From assembly GCA_002494165.1 (NCBI GenBank), contig DLBH01000061.1, positions 1-55,120 on the forward strand: a stretch of DNA of 55,120 nt. The letters are read 5' to 3'. Made by a program: the position numbers and the translations under genes. The notes under the pieces are model-generated. The model saw only the letters and a program-made list of their open reading frames with translations. It searched no databases and was not told the DNA's origin. Of the stretch, positions 43,206-52,747 are shown piece after piece (position 1 is the first letter of the stretch; every line of letters starts with the position of its first letter). Origin of the DNA: Lachnospiraceae bacterium UBA7026 (lineage in GTDB: Bacteria > Bacillota > Clostridia > Lachnospirales > Lachnospiraceae).

Positions 43206-44923
43206 CGATCAGACAGGAAATGTCTTATTAAGACATAGATTACGATCATAAAAGCTATGACGTAGCCAAAAAAGCCCAGGGCGGGAATTCCCAGCAGCTT
43301 GGGTTTCATGTTGGTCGTACAAATTATACTGGAGCTGATCAGCAGAGCCATAACCCAGAGGCCGATAACGATATTCCGGACCAGTCTCCTCAAAAGAATG
43401 GCCAGGTCTGAAGCCGTGTGCAGCTCCAGATTAACCTTGGTCCGCCCCTTCATGTGACCCTTCATCACATCTACAGACAGAGAGGAAATCTCCATGGCCT
43501 TAACCAGAGACCGGTAGAGAATCTTGGCATTACCCTTCAATTCATTTTTCAGGTTACCCGGCTCCAGAAGCCTGGAACTCATCCTCTGAATGGCAATCTC
43601 CACCATGTTGATCTCAGGACAAATCCGGGCAAGGATTCCCTCCATGTGGGACAGGGCCCTGACCAGCAGAGTCATGCCATGGGGCATGATTATCTTATTA
43701 TCCTGCATGATGGTCATAATATCAGTGAGAAGAGCTACAATGTCCAAAGTGCCGAAATCCGCTGCCCCGTAACGGTCGATCAACTCCCGGATATCCTCAT
43801 ACATTTTACTGGGATCCGGCTTCTTTTTAAATTCACCCAGACCCAGGATAGCATCCTGGATCATACTGATATCATGGCGGGCGATGCCCTGGACAGCCAT
43901 GCTCAGAAGTTCCCGGTCATGCTCTGTAAGCCTTCCCATCATACCCATATCCATCCAGATAATCTGGCCGCCCCTGACCATGACATTTCCAGGATGAGGA
44001 TCGGCGTGGAAAAAACCGTCATCCATGACCTGCTTGATGAAATTATCGATATATTTCATCCCGACTTCCTTCAGGTCGTAGCCCTTTTGCTCCAGCAGGT
44101 CTTTCTGGTCGATGGCAATACCATCGATATACTCCATAACCAGAACATGGGTGGAGGTATACTCCCTGAACAACGTCGGCGTGTTGACATAGGCCACATT
44201 TTTATTAAGCCGGGCAAACTCCTCCATGTTGGCCGCCTCCATGAGGAAGTTCATCTCCTCCTGGGTGACGATCCAAAGCTCCTTAAGCACCATCTTCAGG
44301 TCTACCATATCCCTGATGCTGATGGGAGGAAGGAGGCCTACGGCCTTGTGGAGCAGACCAATATCCCTGGACATGGTCTGGTATATACCCTTCCGCTGCA
44401 CCTTTATGACAACCTTGGTCCCATCCTTTAAGAGGGCCCTGTGGACCTGGGCAATGGATGCTGACCCCAGGGGTTCCTGGTCAATCCGGCGGAATTCTTC
44501 CTTCCAGTGAAAGCCCAAAGAACTGTTGAGAACCTCCTCTACATCCTCAAAAGGCATGGGTGGAACATCAGACCGGAGCCGGGACAATTCATCACAATAA
44601 CTCTGGGGAAGGATATCAGACCGGGATGACATGATCTGACCTATCTTAATGTAAGTAGGTCCCAGGTCCTCCAGAATATGCCGGAACTTTACCGGTGTCA
44701 TACCCTTGGTGATATGATGGGCATGAAGAACCCCCATAATCTCCCGGAAGCGGCTGCCGTAACCCCGTTCAGGAACCTTCTCCTCCGGGCGGTCCTCCTT
44801 AGCGTGACGTTCCTGAGCTTCCTCTTCTTCATTTTTAAGAGAACTGGCCATATTGATATCATCAATATAGGATTCTTCCGGCTTATCATCCATATGCAGC
44901 TGCAGATTTTGATTATTATCCAT
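43202..44923 (-). CDS. UbiB/ABC1-family atypical kinase
   Basis: A 573-residue ABC1/UbiB protein. It has the KxGQ motif (KIGQ, residues 93-96), the Ala/Ser-rich nucleotide loop [13 protein letters not shown], catalytic [11 protein letters not shown] and the metal loop [10 protein letters not shown]. Two membrane helices close the C-terminus (about 520-570). In other organisms these proteins support quinone or isoprenoid lipid metabolism; here, as in other clostridia without ubiquinone, the role is unclear. The first 50 residues are acidic. A phasin-like gene lies upstream on the same strand, and a 24-bp repeat array lies between them. Confidence 0.9.
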   Translation of the reverse strand: MDNNQNLQLHMDDKPEESYIDDINMASSLKNEEEEAQERHAKEDRPEEKVPERGYGSRFREIMGVLHAHHITKGMTPVKFRHILEDLGPTYIKIGQIMSSRSDILPQSYCDELSRLRSDVPPMPFEDVEEVLNSSLGFHWKEEFRRIDQEPLGSASIAQVHRALLKDGTKVVIKVQRKGIYQTMSRDIGLLHKAVGLLPPISIRDMVDLKMVLKELWIVTQEEMNFLMEAANMEEFARLNKNVAYVNTPTLFREYTSTHVLVMEYIDGIAIDQKDLLEQKGYDLKEVGMKYIDNFIKQVMDDGFFHADPHPGNVMVRGGQIIWMDMGMMGRLTEHDRELLSMAVQGIARHDISMIQDAILGLGEFKKKPDPSKMYEDIRELIDRYGAADFGTLDIVALLTDIMTIMQDNKIIMPHGMTLLVRALSHMEGILARICPEINMVEIAIQRMSSRLLEPGNLKNELKGNAKILYRSLVKAMEISSLSVDVMKGHMKGRTKVNLELHTASDLAILLRRLVRNIVIGLWVMALLISSSIICTTNMKPKLLGIPALGFFGYVIAFMIVIYVLIRHFLSDR

Positions 44924-44961
44924 ATCTTTTACCGATTACTAATGTTGTATTTGCTATTTGT

Positions 44962-45106
44962 CTCATGAATCCGGGATATTATTTAATCATAATCCTGAAA
45001 TGTCATTCACCTCATGGTCCCGGATTGTTGTTTACTCATGGTCCTGGATTGTTGTTTACTCATGGTCCTGGATTGTTGTTTACTCATGGTCCTGGGTGTT
45101 ATTTAT
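44962..45106. repeat. 24-bp tandem repeat array
   Basis: Four well-kept units start at 45011, 45035, 45059 and 45083 (CTCATGGTCC(C/T)GGATTGTTG...), and two more diverged units extend upstream to 44962. The array sits between the phasin-like and UbiB genes. An ORF through it exists only because 24 is a multiple of three. Confidence 0.9.
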
Positions 45107-45206
45107 CTCCTGATAGGGAAACCTCCCTAATCTTCAAACAATACACCCCCTCCTCTTGCAGGCGGGGGTGGTAATGACAATTCTTCCTCTAACGAAAAGC
45201 GGCCGC

Positions 45207-45587
45207 TTATTCAGACTTTACTGCCTCAGCAACAGTCTCCACTGCTTCCTTTACATCTTCCGGTGTAACTGCCTCTTCAGCCGGTGCTTCAGGATCAGCA
45301 GTCTCCATATCGGCAATCGCTGCCTTAAGGCTGGCCAGCTCGTCGGCCTCCATACCCTTAATCATCTCTGCGAAATCAGCAGCCTTTTTCTGTGCCTTGG
45401 CCTTACCTGGTGCCAGGGTATCCTTCACATTCTGGGACAGCTCCTTGTTAAGAATCTTGCCCTGCTCAACTGTGATCTCACCCTTCTTAATCAGTTCATC
45501 AATAATCTCTGATGACTTCTCAGCGGTTGTAGCAATCGTTCCTACACCTGCCAGTAAAATCTTCTTTATTGTCTCACTAAATACCAT
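45207..45587 (-). CDS. Phasin-like coiled-coil protein
   Basis: A 126-residue, highly charged, Ala/Glu/Lys-rich protein beginning MVFSETIKKILLAGVGTIATTAEKSSEIIDELIKKGEIT. This N-terminal pattern matches small phasin-related (poly-hydroxyalkanoate-granule-associated-like) proteins. A strong AAAGGAGT ribosome site fixes the start here, not at the upstream in-frame start. The C-terminal ~40 residues are acidic and disordered. It is followed by UbiB on the same strand; the pair is likely functional together, perhaps at lipid surfaces, but this is inference. Confidence 0.75.
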   Translation of the reverse strand: MVFSETIKKILLAGVGTIATTAEKSSEIIDELIKKGEITVEQGKILNKELSQNVKDTLAPGKAKAQKKAADFAEMIKGMEADELASLKAAIADMETADPEAPAEEAVTPEDVKEAVETVAEAVKSE

Positions 45588-45859
45588 AACACATACTCCT
45601 TTCCAACTTCGACAACCTGCAGATAGACAGCCTGTCCGCCCAAGGCAAGACAAGCCCGCATCTTTCTCAATCAGACTGGTAATCCCACTAAGGTAATTCA
45701 CCTCTGATATATATCTATTGTAGCATATCAAAGGAGAAAATGCATGAAATTCTTGGTACTTTTTACTGAAAAACTATAAATATTTTCTAGCAAAATAACC
45801 TTAAACTGTCTTTTATGAGGTCTTTTGAACTACCTTTACCAGCAAGTCCGGTAAGCCTA

Positions 45860-46240
45860 TCATAAAAAACGTACCAACAGGTCAAGTCCCTTGGGAACAA
45901 AGATAATGAGGCCGGCTATGGCTGCCATGATGGAGGCAATCAAGACCGCCCCTGCAGCGGTATCCTTGGCAATCTTAGCCAGAGGATGGTAGTCCTCCGT
46001 CACCAGGTCTACCACTGCCTCTATGGAAGTATTTATCAGTTCAAGACTCATGACCAGACCGAAAAGAACACAACAGATACACCACTCCATCCTTGAAATG
46101 TGAAAGATGAATCCGCAGATCACCACAAGAACCGCCATGAAGCAATGGATCTTCATATTCCGTTCATTTACAATACCGGTCTTAATCCCCTCAAAGGCAT
46201 ATAAAAAACTCTTCTTTATGGGAATCTTTCCGCCCTCCAT
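45860..46240 (-). CDS. Diacylglycerol/undecaprenol kinase family membrane protein
   Basis: A 126-residue DgkA-family protein that phosphorylates a membrane lipid alcohol; Gram-positive members mainly act on undecaprenol in cell-wall lipid recycling. Features are FEGIKTGIVNERNMKIH, the catalytic ELINTSIEAVVDLV motif and three membrane helices. GGAGGA lies six bases before this ATG; a much longer in-frame extension upstream is low-complexity and unlikely. The tyrosine phosphatase gene is upstream on the same strand. Confidence 0.88.
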   Translation of the reverse strand: MEGGKIPIKKSFLYAFEGIKTGIVNERNMKIHCFMAVLVVICGFIFHISRMEWCICCVLFGLVMSLELINTSIEAVVDLVTEDYHPLAKIAKDTAAGAVLIASIMAAIAGLIIFVPKGLDLLVRFL

Positions 46241-46302
46241 GACCATTCCTCCCTGTCTATCACTATTAGTCTGCTGTCTTCTGCGGGTCTTTTGCCGGTC
46301 TT

Positions 46303-46374
46303 CCAAGCTTGGGCAAACTGCCAATCCTGGACAGAGTTGCCAACCTTGGCAAACTATCAACCTTGGCAAAGCCG
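46303..46374. repeat. Short ~18-bp tandem units
   Basis: CCAATCCTGGACAGAGTTG, CCAACCTTGGCAAACTAT and CAACCTTGGCAAAGCCG repeat a CCAACCTTGGCAAA core about four times in the spacer between the phosphatase and kinase genes. Confidence 0.7.
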
Positions 46375-46385
46375 CCAGCCGGGAT

Positions 46386-46844
46386 CTAGGCCTCTAGTCC
46401 CAGCTGCTCCAGCAGTCCCTTGCAACCCTCTTCAATGTCATCGTAGGCTGCGTCAAAATTATCAGAATACCAGGGATCAGTGATATCCCTGTCCATGCCG
46501 GCAAATTCCAGCAGCATATGAATCTTACGCTGGGGGTCCTTGCCGATAATCCGTAAAATATTATTAATATTATAACGATCCATACAGATCAGATAGTCAT
46601 AATCCGCATAATCCTCCTTGGTCAGTTGCCTGGCCGATCTCCGATCGAAACGGATCCCCTCTGCCCGAAGCTTACGCTGGGCCGGCGGATAGATGTTATT
46701 ACCTATCTCCTCCCGGCTGGTGGCACAGGAGTCGATACGGAACTGGTCCGCAAGCCCCCTCTTTTTTACCATGTCCTTAAGGACAAACTCGGCCATGGGA
46801 GACCGGCAGATATTGCCGTGGCAGATAAACAAGATTTTAATCAT
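46386..46844 (-). CDS. Low-molecular-weight protein tyrosine phosphatase
   Basis: A 152-residue phosphatase with the P-loop CHGNICRS at the N-terminus and the general acid loop DPWYSDNFD. This family reverses tyrosine phosphorylation, often in control of capsule export kinases, and some members act on phospho-arginine. No kinase gene is near. Start with GGAGG nearby is reasonable. A TATAAT sequence occurs about 200 bases upstream on the minus strand near 47055. Confidence 0.92.
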   Translation of the reverse strand: MIKILFICHGNICRSPMAEFVLKDMVKKRGLADQFRIDSCATSREEIGNNIYPPAQRKLRAEGIRFDRRSARQLTKEDYADYDYLICMDRYNINNILRIIGKDPQRKIHMLLEFAGMDRDITDPWYSDNFDAAYDDIEEGCKGLLEQLGLEA

Positions 46845-47219
46845 AATGAAACCCCCTCCTGTAACGCTGTAAAACGGCCTGTTTTGCAGTGTTTTGCGGC
46901 AGCTGCGGAACCGTGCCGGATTGTCCCGGAATTAACGAAATCACCAGAACCGGGCATAATGCAGCAAGTTAATCCCTTCAAACGTAGTAAGAACGTAGTA
47001 AAAACCGGATGCTTTTACTACTGTCGGTTTATCCGCAGCCTTCAGGCTTATTATAGCATGGATTGGAGGGTTGACGGGAAAGAAGTTTCTATTTCCTTCA
47101 CAAAAAGCCCCTAGCCAAAATATGACTGAGGACTTTATAGAACAAACATGATCCCCGTATATTTGGGGCCATTAATATCTAGTTTTTCTGATTCTTTTCA
47201 CCAGTCTGTCCGGGTCTTC
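46845..47219. other. Gene-free spacer
   Basis: This 375-base stretch lies between the phosphatase and a lipoprotein gene. I see AACGTAGTAA repeated once in tandem near 46982 and a minus-strand TATAAT near 47053. No convincing gene or RNA is seen. Confidence 0.4.
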
Positions 47220-48029
47220 CTATCCCATGGTTGTTTCACAAATCATAGATCCGTCTCCATTACGGTATTCCATACGGATCTTAATATTATCGACACCAAA
47301 AGCTTCTTCCAGAGTCTTGATTTTGTCTTTGTTCTCGGACTCTACCTGGCTAAAACTATTCTCAAGATGCTCTTTCAGTCCTTTGACCTCTTCATCCGAA
47401 TATGTCTTCTTAAGGGTGTAAATGTATGACAGGGTATTTCCCTCCACTTCCAAATCAATATCCATAAAGTCACTATGTGTGTTTTTATTCTTTACTGATC
47501 TTTTAGTTTCATCATACACATCCGGATGATCATTGAAGTAATCCTCAAGAGTTTTACTTTCCTGTTCTGTCTGTTCTGTCTGTTCAGTCTCGGCTTCTGG
47601 GGCTGACTCTGATTCCTCACCCTTTGCTTCTTTGATCGTTCCGTCTTCATTTACAGTTACCGTAACGATGTAGGTGAGCCCGTCTCCGCTGCCATCCCAA
47701 CCAACAGGTGTCGTACACAAGATCTGTGTGGTCCCGGCGCCCTTACCCTTAAAGCCTGCCTCCAGGGTTCCAATTGCCTTGCTCCTTTTCTCGTTACTGT
47801 TTGCCAATTTGAAGGTTCGATTCAGTGAATAGTCAATAACAGAATCATCTTCAGGATGTGTCTTCCACACGCATCCTGTACTCTTGTTTTCCCCCAGCTT
47901 GATGGTAAGCTCAGTTCCTTCCCAGGATACATCACGAAGGGTTTCATAATCCACTTCTGTACCTGCGCAGGATGTGAGAAGAAAGATTCCTATGACCACT
48001 GTAAACAATAATGCTAATTTCCTCTTCAT
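47220..48029 (-). CDS. Lipoprotein with chagasin-like I42 domain and DUF4854-like domain
   Basis: A 269-residue lipoprotein: signal peptide with lipobox LLTSC (Cys21). The first domain (about 30-140) contains LTIKLGENKSTGCVW, the loop pattern of I42 (chagasin-type) cysteine protease inhibitors. A Glu/Thr/Gln linker (TEQTEQTEQ) follows. The last ~100 residues match DUF4854 (TLEDYFNDHPDVYD...LKEHLENSFSQVE). The combination suggests a surface inhibitor or binding protein. GGGGG lies before the ATG. Directly upstream is a remnant of a lipase gene start. Confidence 0.72.
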   Translation of the reverse strand: MKRKLALLFTVVIGIFLLTSCAGTEVDYETLRDVSWEGTELTIKLGENKSTGCVWKTHPEDDSVIDYSLNRTFKLANSNEKRSKAIGTLEAGFKGKGAGTTQILCTTPVGWDGSGDGLTYIVTVTVNEDGTIKEAKGEESESAPEAETEQTEQTEQESKTLEDYFNDHPDVYDETKRSVKNKNTHSDFMDIDLEVEGNTLSYIYTLKKTYSDEEVKGLKEHLENSFSQVESENKDKIKTLEEAFGVDNIKIRMEYRNGDGSMICETTMG

Positions 48030-48118
48030 TAATATGCTACCCCCTTAAATAATACTTTAATTAAATCATGTAATACAGATAGTTTCCGACCTAAAATAAT
48101 AATCTCCTTTTCCCTTGT
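48028..48118 (-). pseudogene. Remnant copy of the lipase gene start
   Basis: On the minus strand, a ribosome site GGAGATTATT and the frame ATTTTAGGTCGGAAACTATC match the start of the lipase gene at 51926 (ATGTTAGGTCAAAAATTATC) with the start codon changed to ATT. The frame runs about 20 codons and stops at the lipoprotein start. Both copies are preceded by a GCTTGCCTC stretch. This appears to be a duplicated and truncated 5' end. Confidence 0.65.
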
Positions 48119-48133
48119 CAATAAAACTATTTA

Positions 48134-48169
48134 TTAAAAAAAGAGGCAAGCTACTATTAGTCTTGCCTC
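48134..48169 (-). terminator. Terminator downstream of the symporter remnant
   Basis: On the minus strand GAGGCAAG and CTTGCCTC pair and are followed by a TTTTTTT run. Confidence 0.75.
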
Positions 48170-48392
48170 ATAAGATCCAGTCTATATATTAATTATGTAT
48201 TATGACTTGAAAGCCCTTAAATAATTATTTTAAACCCGTTTCCAGGTCAGCTGTCATAATATATTTCTCTCTTACATTGTCTCGGTAGGGATTATCTGTA
48301 AGATAATTATATCATTCTTTATATTTTCTCACAAGAAAGATTCTCTATCTGGAAAAACATATTTTCTGCTCCCCATGGGTCCGTCAACTTCT

Positions 48393-49264
48393 CTATCTCT
48401 CACCTGTCTGATCCGGATATAATAAGCTGACAATAACGATTACAATTGTTCCGATCAGAGCAGGGCCGGCAACGCGGTCAAACAAAGTAATCACGCCGGT
48501 CACATGGAGCAAGGCACTGGTGGCAGAACAAATAATGGCTGCTATGGCGCCTTTTCTGGAAGCTTTTTTCCAGAAAAGTCCTATAATCATCGGGGCGAAC
48601 ATAGTGCCACTAGTAAATGGGGAAAAAAAGAAAGACACACTAAGTATCTGGTCATAATATAAGGCAATAGCTGATGAGACCACAGCGACCAATACCATTG
48701 AAATTATGACCACCCCTTTAAAATTCCTAATCTCTGAGAGTTTTTTCTCTTTATTCATTAAGCCGCCGTATATGTCACGGGCAACAATACCGGATGCGGA
48801 TGTCAGCACAGAGTCAGCGGATGTCAGTACACCATGCCGGCAAAGCCTATGAACTGGGAGGCAAGGATTGCCGTAATCGAACAGATATAGGCAACCGCAT
48901 GGTATCCCCGCATAAAAGAAGAAGGACCATATCTCCTCTCGATAAAATCGGGAGGTGTTACCGAATCGCCAAAGCTACGAAAGCGCGGTGCGACCAGAAT
49001 GTTGATAAAACATGAAAGGGAGGCTGCCAAAAGGATATAGATGGCAGGCCAAAAGCCTTGTCCCGGAGCCTGCTGCTGGGACTGCTGTATACCTCCGAGC
49101 AGAAAACTACTTCCAAATTGGGTAGCTGCCATGCTATAAGCGACAATTACAAAGGGAAGACCGCCACTGGGCACAAGGAAATCCTTTCCACTCTTCAGAT
49201 TTTTTGACATGGCAAAAGATAAGGCTACTAAAAACAAAACAATAATAATAAAAAATAATCGCAT
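48393..49264 (-). pseudogene. Sodium:solute symporter gene with internal deletion
   Basis: The N-terminal part (48824-49264) encodes the start of a sodium:solute symporter (helices with GLPFVIVAYSMAATQFGSSFLLG, GGIQQSQQQAPGQG and ERRYGPSSF). The C-terminal part (48393 to ~48835) resumes at VLTSADSVLTSASGIVARDIYGG, a motif normally ~200 residues further on. The middle helices are missing and the frame shifts at the junction. GTACTGACATCCGC and GTGCTGACATCCGC lie at or next to the break. The protein would not work. Confidence 0.8.
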
Positions 49265-49360
49265 ATATTAACTCACTTATACTTCTTTAATTTATATACA
49301 AGCAAATATACCTTGATTATCTCCAATAAATACAGTATAATTGCAGTTGGTGGTGATAAT

Positions 49361-49954
49361 ATGGTAAATTCAACAACAATGCTGCTCCAACAATATAACT
49401 CCTATGCGAACCCGGCCGCAAAAATTGGAAGATTAGTCAAAAAAGGAACTCTGATACCGATCATCAAAGGTCTGTATGAAACAGATCCTTATATACCAGG
49501 TCATTATTTAGCCGGGATTATCTATGGTCCATCTTATCTGTCATTTGAATTTGCATTGGCATGGCATGATTTGATTCCCGAGGCGGTATACACATTCACG
49601 TCAGCAACCTGTGGTAAAAAAAAGAAAAAAATATATAAGACGCCTTTCGGTGTATTCACATTCCGGGATGTACCTATTGCCGTTTTCCCTTACGGAACCG
49701 AACTCCACGAAGAGAATAAGTACAGCTTTGTGATCGCATCAGCAGAAAAGGCTATTTGTGACCAATTATATACATATTCACCTTGTTCTAACAGAGCAGA
49801 ACTGCGATCGCTTCTGTTCGATGACCTGCGCATCGATGAAACTGCTTTTCGCAATACTAATTTGGATGATATCGAAGAACTTGCAGGTCTCTATCGGACA
49901 ACAAACCATCACCTGTTGATATCTATGATTAAGGAAATGAAACGACATGAATAA
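49361..49954 (+). CDS. abiEi: AbiEi-type antitoxin / transcription regulator
   Basis: A 197-residue antitoxin of the AbiE type IV toxin-antitoxin system. The N-terminal winged helix-turn-helix (VNSTTMLLQQYNSYANPAAKIGRLVKKG) represses its operon, and the C-terminal domain antagonises the toxin. Start at 49361 is supported by GGTGGTG; an earlier in-frame ATG at 49313 is less likely. A possible promoter is TTGATT-16-TATAAT (49313-49340). Its end overlaps the toxin gene by eight bases. Confidence 0.87.
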   Translation: MVNSTTMLLQQYNSYANPAAKIGRLVKKGTLIPIIKGLYETDPYIPGHYLAGIIYGPSYLSFEFALAWHDLIPEAVYTFTSATCGKKKKKIYKTPFGVFTFRDVPIAVFPYGTELHEENKYSFVIASAEKAICDQLYTYSPCSNRAELRSLLFDDLRIDETAFRNTNLDDIEELAGLYRTTNHHLLISMIKEMKRHE

Positions 49955-50813
49955 TATCATTGAACAAATGCTCTCTCAACATAAATCAGTAACTCTCGGC
50001 GACAAAAAGAACAGTATCAAAGAAGTTGTTCAGGAGATTATTCTTTGCGGCTTGTCCAGAGCAGGCTTTTTTCAGACTGCAGCATTTTACGGCGGCACCG
50101 CTTTGCGAATCTTCCATGGGCTTGACCGTTTCTCAGAAGATCTGGATTTCTCCTTAATGACTCCAGATTTAGATTATCATTTTGATCGGTATTTTCCTAT
50201 TTTGGAAAAAGAGCTGAATGCATATGGATTCCACTTCAAAGCAGAAGCAAAAGTGAAAGCCAGTCATTCTGATATACAGTCCGCATTTGTGAAAGGCAAC
50301 ACCCGCGAGCATATTCTGCTGTGCTATGCAGATGAGAATCTTGCCCGAACAGTCGTTGGTTCCGAACTAATTAAAGTCAAGTTTGAAGTAGATACTACAC
50401 CTCCACCCTTTGCCGGATTTGAACGCCAGTTCAGATTACTTCCCATCCCGTATGAGATTAATCTGTATGATATGCCATCTCTCTTCGCGGGAAAGCTCCA
50501 TGCCGTGATTTGCCGCGCATGGAAAAATAGAATCAAAGGTAGGGATCTCTATGATTATGTCTTTTATCTTTCCAAAGGAACCCCGGTGAATCTGAAACAT
50601 CTGAACGCAAGGCTGGTAGATTCAGGATTTGAAGGTGCCAGAAACGATTTATCTTTAAAAGAAATCAAGCAGATTCTCTTCAAACGCTTTGAAAGTATCA
50701 ATTACATACAGGCAAAGAGTGATGTACTTCCTTTTATTAGAAACCCAGCGTCACTTAATATATGGAGCAAAGACTTTTTTCAATCCATAACAAACAACCT
50801 GATTGAACAATAA
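49947..50813 (+). CDS. abiEii: AbiEii-type nucleotidyltransferase toxin
   Basis: A 288-residue toxin of the AbiEii/DUF1814 family. The nucleotidyltransferase core GGTALRIFHGL and SEDLDFS (aspartates) and the KLHAVICRAWKNRIKGRDLYD motif are complete. Known AbiEii proteins block growth by transferring nucleotides to targets including tRNA, and some protect against phages by killing infected cells. It overlaps the antitoxin by eight bases. It is flanked by two broken genes, so the pair probably inserted into or was kept in a decaying region. Confidence 0.92.
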   Translation: MNNIIEQMLSQHKSVTLGDKKNSIKEVVQEIILCGLSRAGFFQTAAFYGGTALRIFHGLDRFSEDLDFSLMTPDLDYHFDRYFPILEKELNAYGFHFKAEAKVKASHSDIQSAFVKGNTREHILLCYADENLARTVVGSELIKVKFEVDTTPPPFAGFERQFRLLPIPYEINLYDMPSLFAGKLHAVICRAWKNRIKGRDLYDYVFYLSKGTPVNLKHLNARLVDSGFEGARNDLSLKEIKQILFKRFESINYIQAKSDVLPFIRNPASLNIWSKDFFQSITNNLIEQ

Positions 50814-50860
50814 CAGTGTCTGCGGTATTGGGAAATATATCTCAGTACCGCATTCTTTTC

Positions 50861-51926
50861 TTAATCCATAGTCAGATAATAACCATGGATATAGAAATAT
50901 GCCGTGTGGTTCCTGATTACCGGATCATTGGCAGGTCTCTTAACAAAAGGATTGAAGACATAGGAAGCAGGAAGATAATCATAGTCAGCATCGAAATCGC
51001 AGTCACGGAAATGTCTGTAGAGATTCAGGAAGCGGGCATACTGGTCCGGGTGCTCTGACTCTATATCCAACCTGTCAAGACCGATATTGATTCCTTCCTT
51101 GCCAAAATCTATCCCGATTGGGATCTGGGGTATGATATCTTCACTGCTATTGAAGCTGAACATCTTCATACCTTCCCCCGTCAGACCCTTCCTGATATAA
51201 TTTGGACTGGCAAAGGTATAACAGAAAATGGAATCTTTCTCTGCCATGTCAGTACTGTTAATGCCGACCAGGGAAGCGCAGGCGGCCCCATAGCTATGGC
51301 CGGTAATAAAAAGGATGGTATTCTCTTTTGTCAGCTTCTGGGAGCTGCAATAGGCTCTCAATTCTTCTGTGGAATGAATCCCTGCATTTATAGAAACCAT
51401 CGGTTTCTGCTCCCATATCAGAGATAAAGTCACGATAAGACATGCTTCCCCGGTAAACTGCCGCCACAACATATTTACCCTTTACTGTCTCTGCGCTTCT
51501 GGCAAATGCCATAGCAGGATGATTGACCTTTTCTTCCTTCTCAAAATAATGGTGCATGAAATTGGTAAAGCCCATTCTTTCAAGGCTGTACTTTATCCTG
51601 CTCCAGGCATGGGTTCCTTCGGAAATCTCAATATTGGTGGCCAGGACCAGGCCCAGGACAGCAAGGTTTATGTCAGGAACATCATTAGGCCTGGCGGGAT
51701 CAAAATCAGAGAGATCCCATTTAAACTGGATATCCGGGATCATATGATGGAGGAAGGGCATCTTAATCCATTTTCCACCGGCAGTATCCTCCTCTTTCCA
51801 ATGAAGGCTCTCCTCTTCCATATCCTTCAGTTCCTGAAAACAGGTCAAAGATGGTTTTCTCTTATCTATTTCTTTCAGTTGATCATCCAACAACTCGTGC
51901 AATGCAGATAATTTTTGACCTAACAT
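50861..51926 (-). pseudogene. Frameshifted lipase-like alpha/beta hydrolase
   Basis: The N-terminal frame (51926 down to about 51385) encodes MLGQKLSALHELLDD through YVVAAVYRGSMSYRDF; the rest of the protein continues in another frame with NAGIHSTEELRAYCSS, the nucleophile elbow GHSYGAA and the end HGYYLTMD. Removing one A from TATAAATGC near 51388 joins them. Class 3 lipase-like proteins of about 350 residues result. GGGAG precedes the ATG at 51926. It could be a true pseudogene or a one-base sequencing error. Confidence 0.75.
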
Positions 51927-52155
51927 AAACAATCTCCCTCTCCCTATCCATGGAAAACAGGAGGCAAGCCAGGCAGCCGTCTTTCCTCCCACCCATCAGT
52001 CCTTGTTATTAATTTAAGTTGATGTCCTATCAATTACTGGTAGGGTTAAGGTAACTAAAATATAACTTACTTTATGAATATTATAACAATATTTACATTT
52101 ATATACAGGTAATGATACTATATAGGTAATATCAGATAAATCAAGAGGTAAGAAT

Positions 52156-52500
52156 ATGTCAAACATGATTACACAAATGGAAGATTTGCTCACAGATATT
52201 GCATTAATCTGCACCATACTGTTGGAGTTATTCGGTGTCTGTGTCCTCGTTTCCACTGCAATCCACTGCTTTTTAAAATGGATCCACAAGGACGGCAGCT
52301 GCCGGCTGGTGCTGGCGGAGGGCATCGCCCTGGCCCTGGAATTCAAGATGGGCGGCGAGGTGCTGCGGACCCTGGCTGTCCGGGAATGGTCTGAGCTCCT
52401 GATTCTTGGGGCTGTCATTACCCTGCGCGGTCTGCTGACCTTCCTGATTCACTGGGAGATCAAAAACGAGCAGAAAGCACTGGAGAAAAAGCAGGCATAA
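52156..52500 (+). CDS. DUF1622 family membrane protein
   Basis: A 114-residue protein with three hydrophobic helices and the DUF1622 signature RLVLAEGIALALEFKMGGEVLRT. Function is unknown. AGAGGTAAG precedes the ATG. It lies alone upstream of mtnN, separated by 247 bases that hold no gene but do include a small hairpin-like region near 52590. Confidence 0.85.
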   Translation: MSNMITQMEDLLTDIALICTILLELFGVCVLVSTAIHCFLKWIHKDGSCRLVLAEGIALALEFKMGGEVLRTLAVREWSELLILGAVITLRGLLTFLIHWEIKNEQKALEKKQA

Positions 52501-52747
52501 TAAGAGATTATTGTCCTTGGTTTTTGTCAGATTCTTGCACCTTAAAGCTAGAATTTACCGTGTGCAATTGACAGGGATGTATGTTATCATATATTTAAGC
52601 AGGACTATGGGCTTTAATCCCTGGAATCGCAGACATGCCACAATCTGTTTTTGTGGGTAAACCTGATAAATGGTCTGATTTACGGAATCGCAGGCATATG
52701 GCAAGCGGTTCCTGCATATAAATATCTGGAGAATTGGAGGAAAAGAA

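Noticed and set aside
44962..45174. Tandem 24-bp array considered as a CRISPR array
   Set aside because: Units abut directly with no spacers and no cas genes are nearby. The same holds for the 14-, 32- and 36-bp arrays.
46626..47114. Plus-strand 162-residue frame antisense to the tyrosine phosphatase gene
   Set aside because: No ribosome site and no recognisable domain; it mirrors the phosphatase coding strand.
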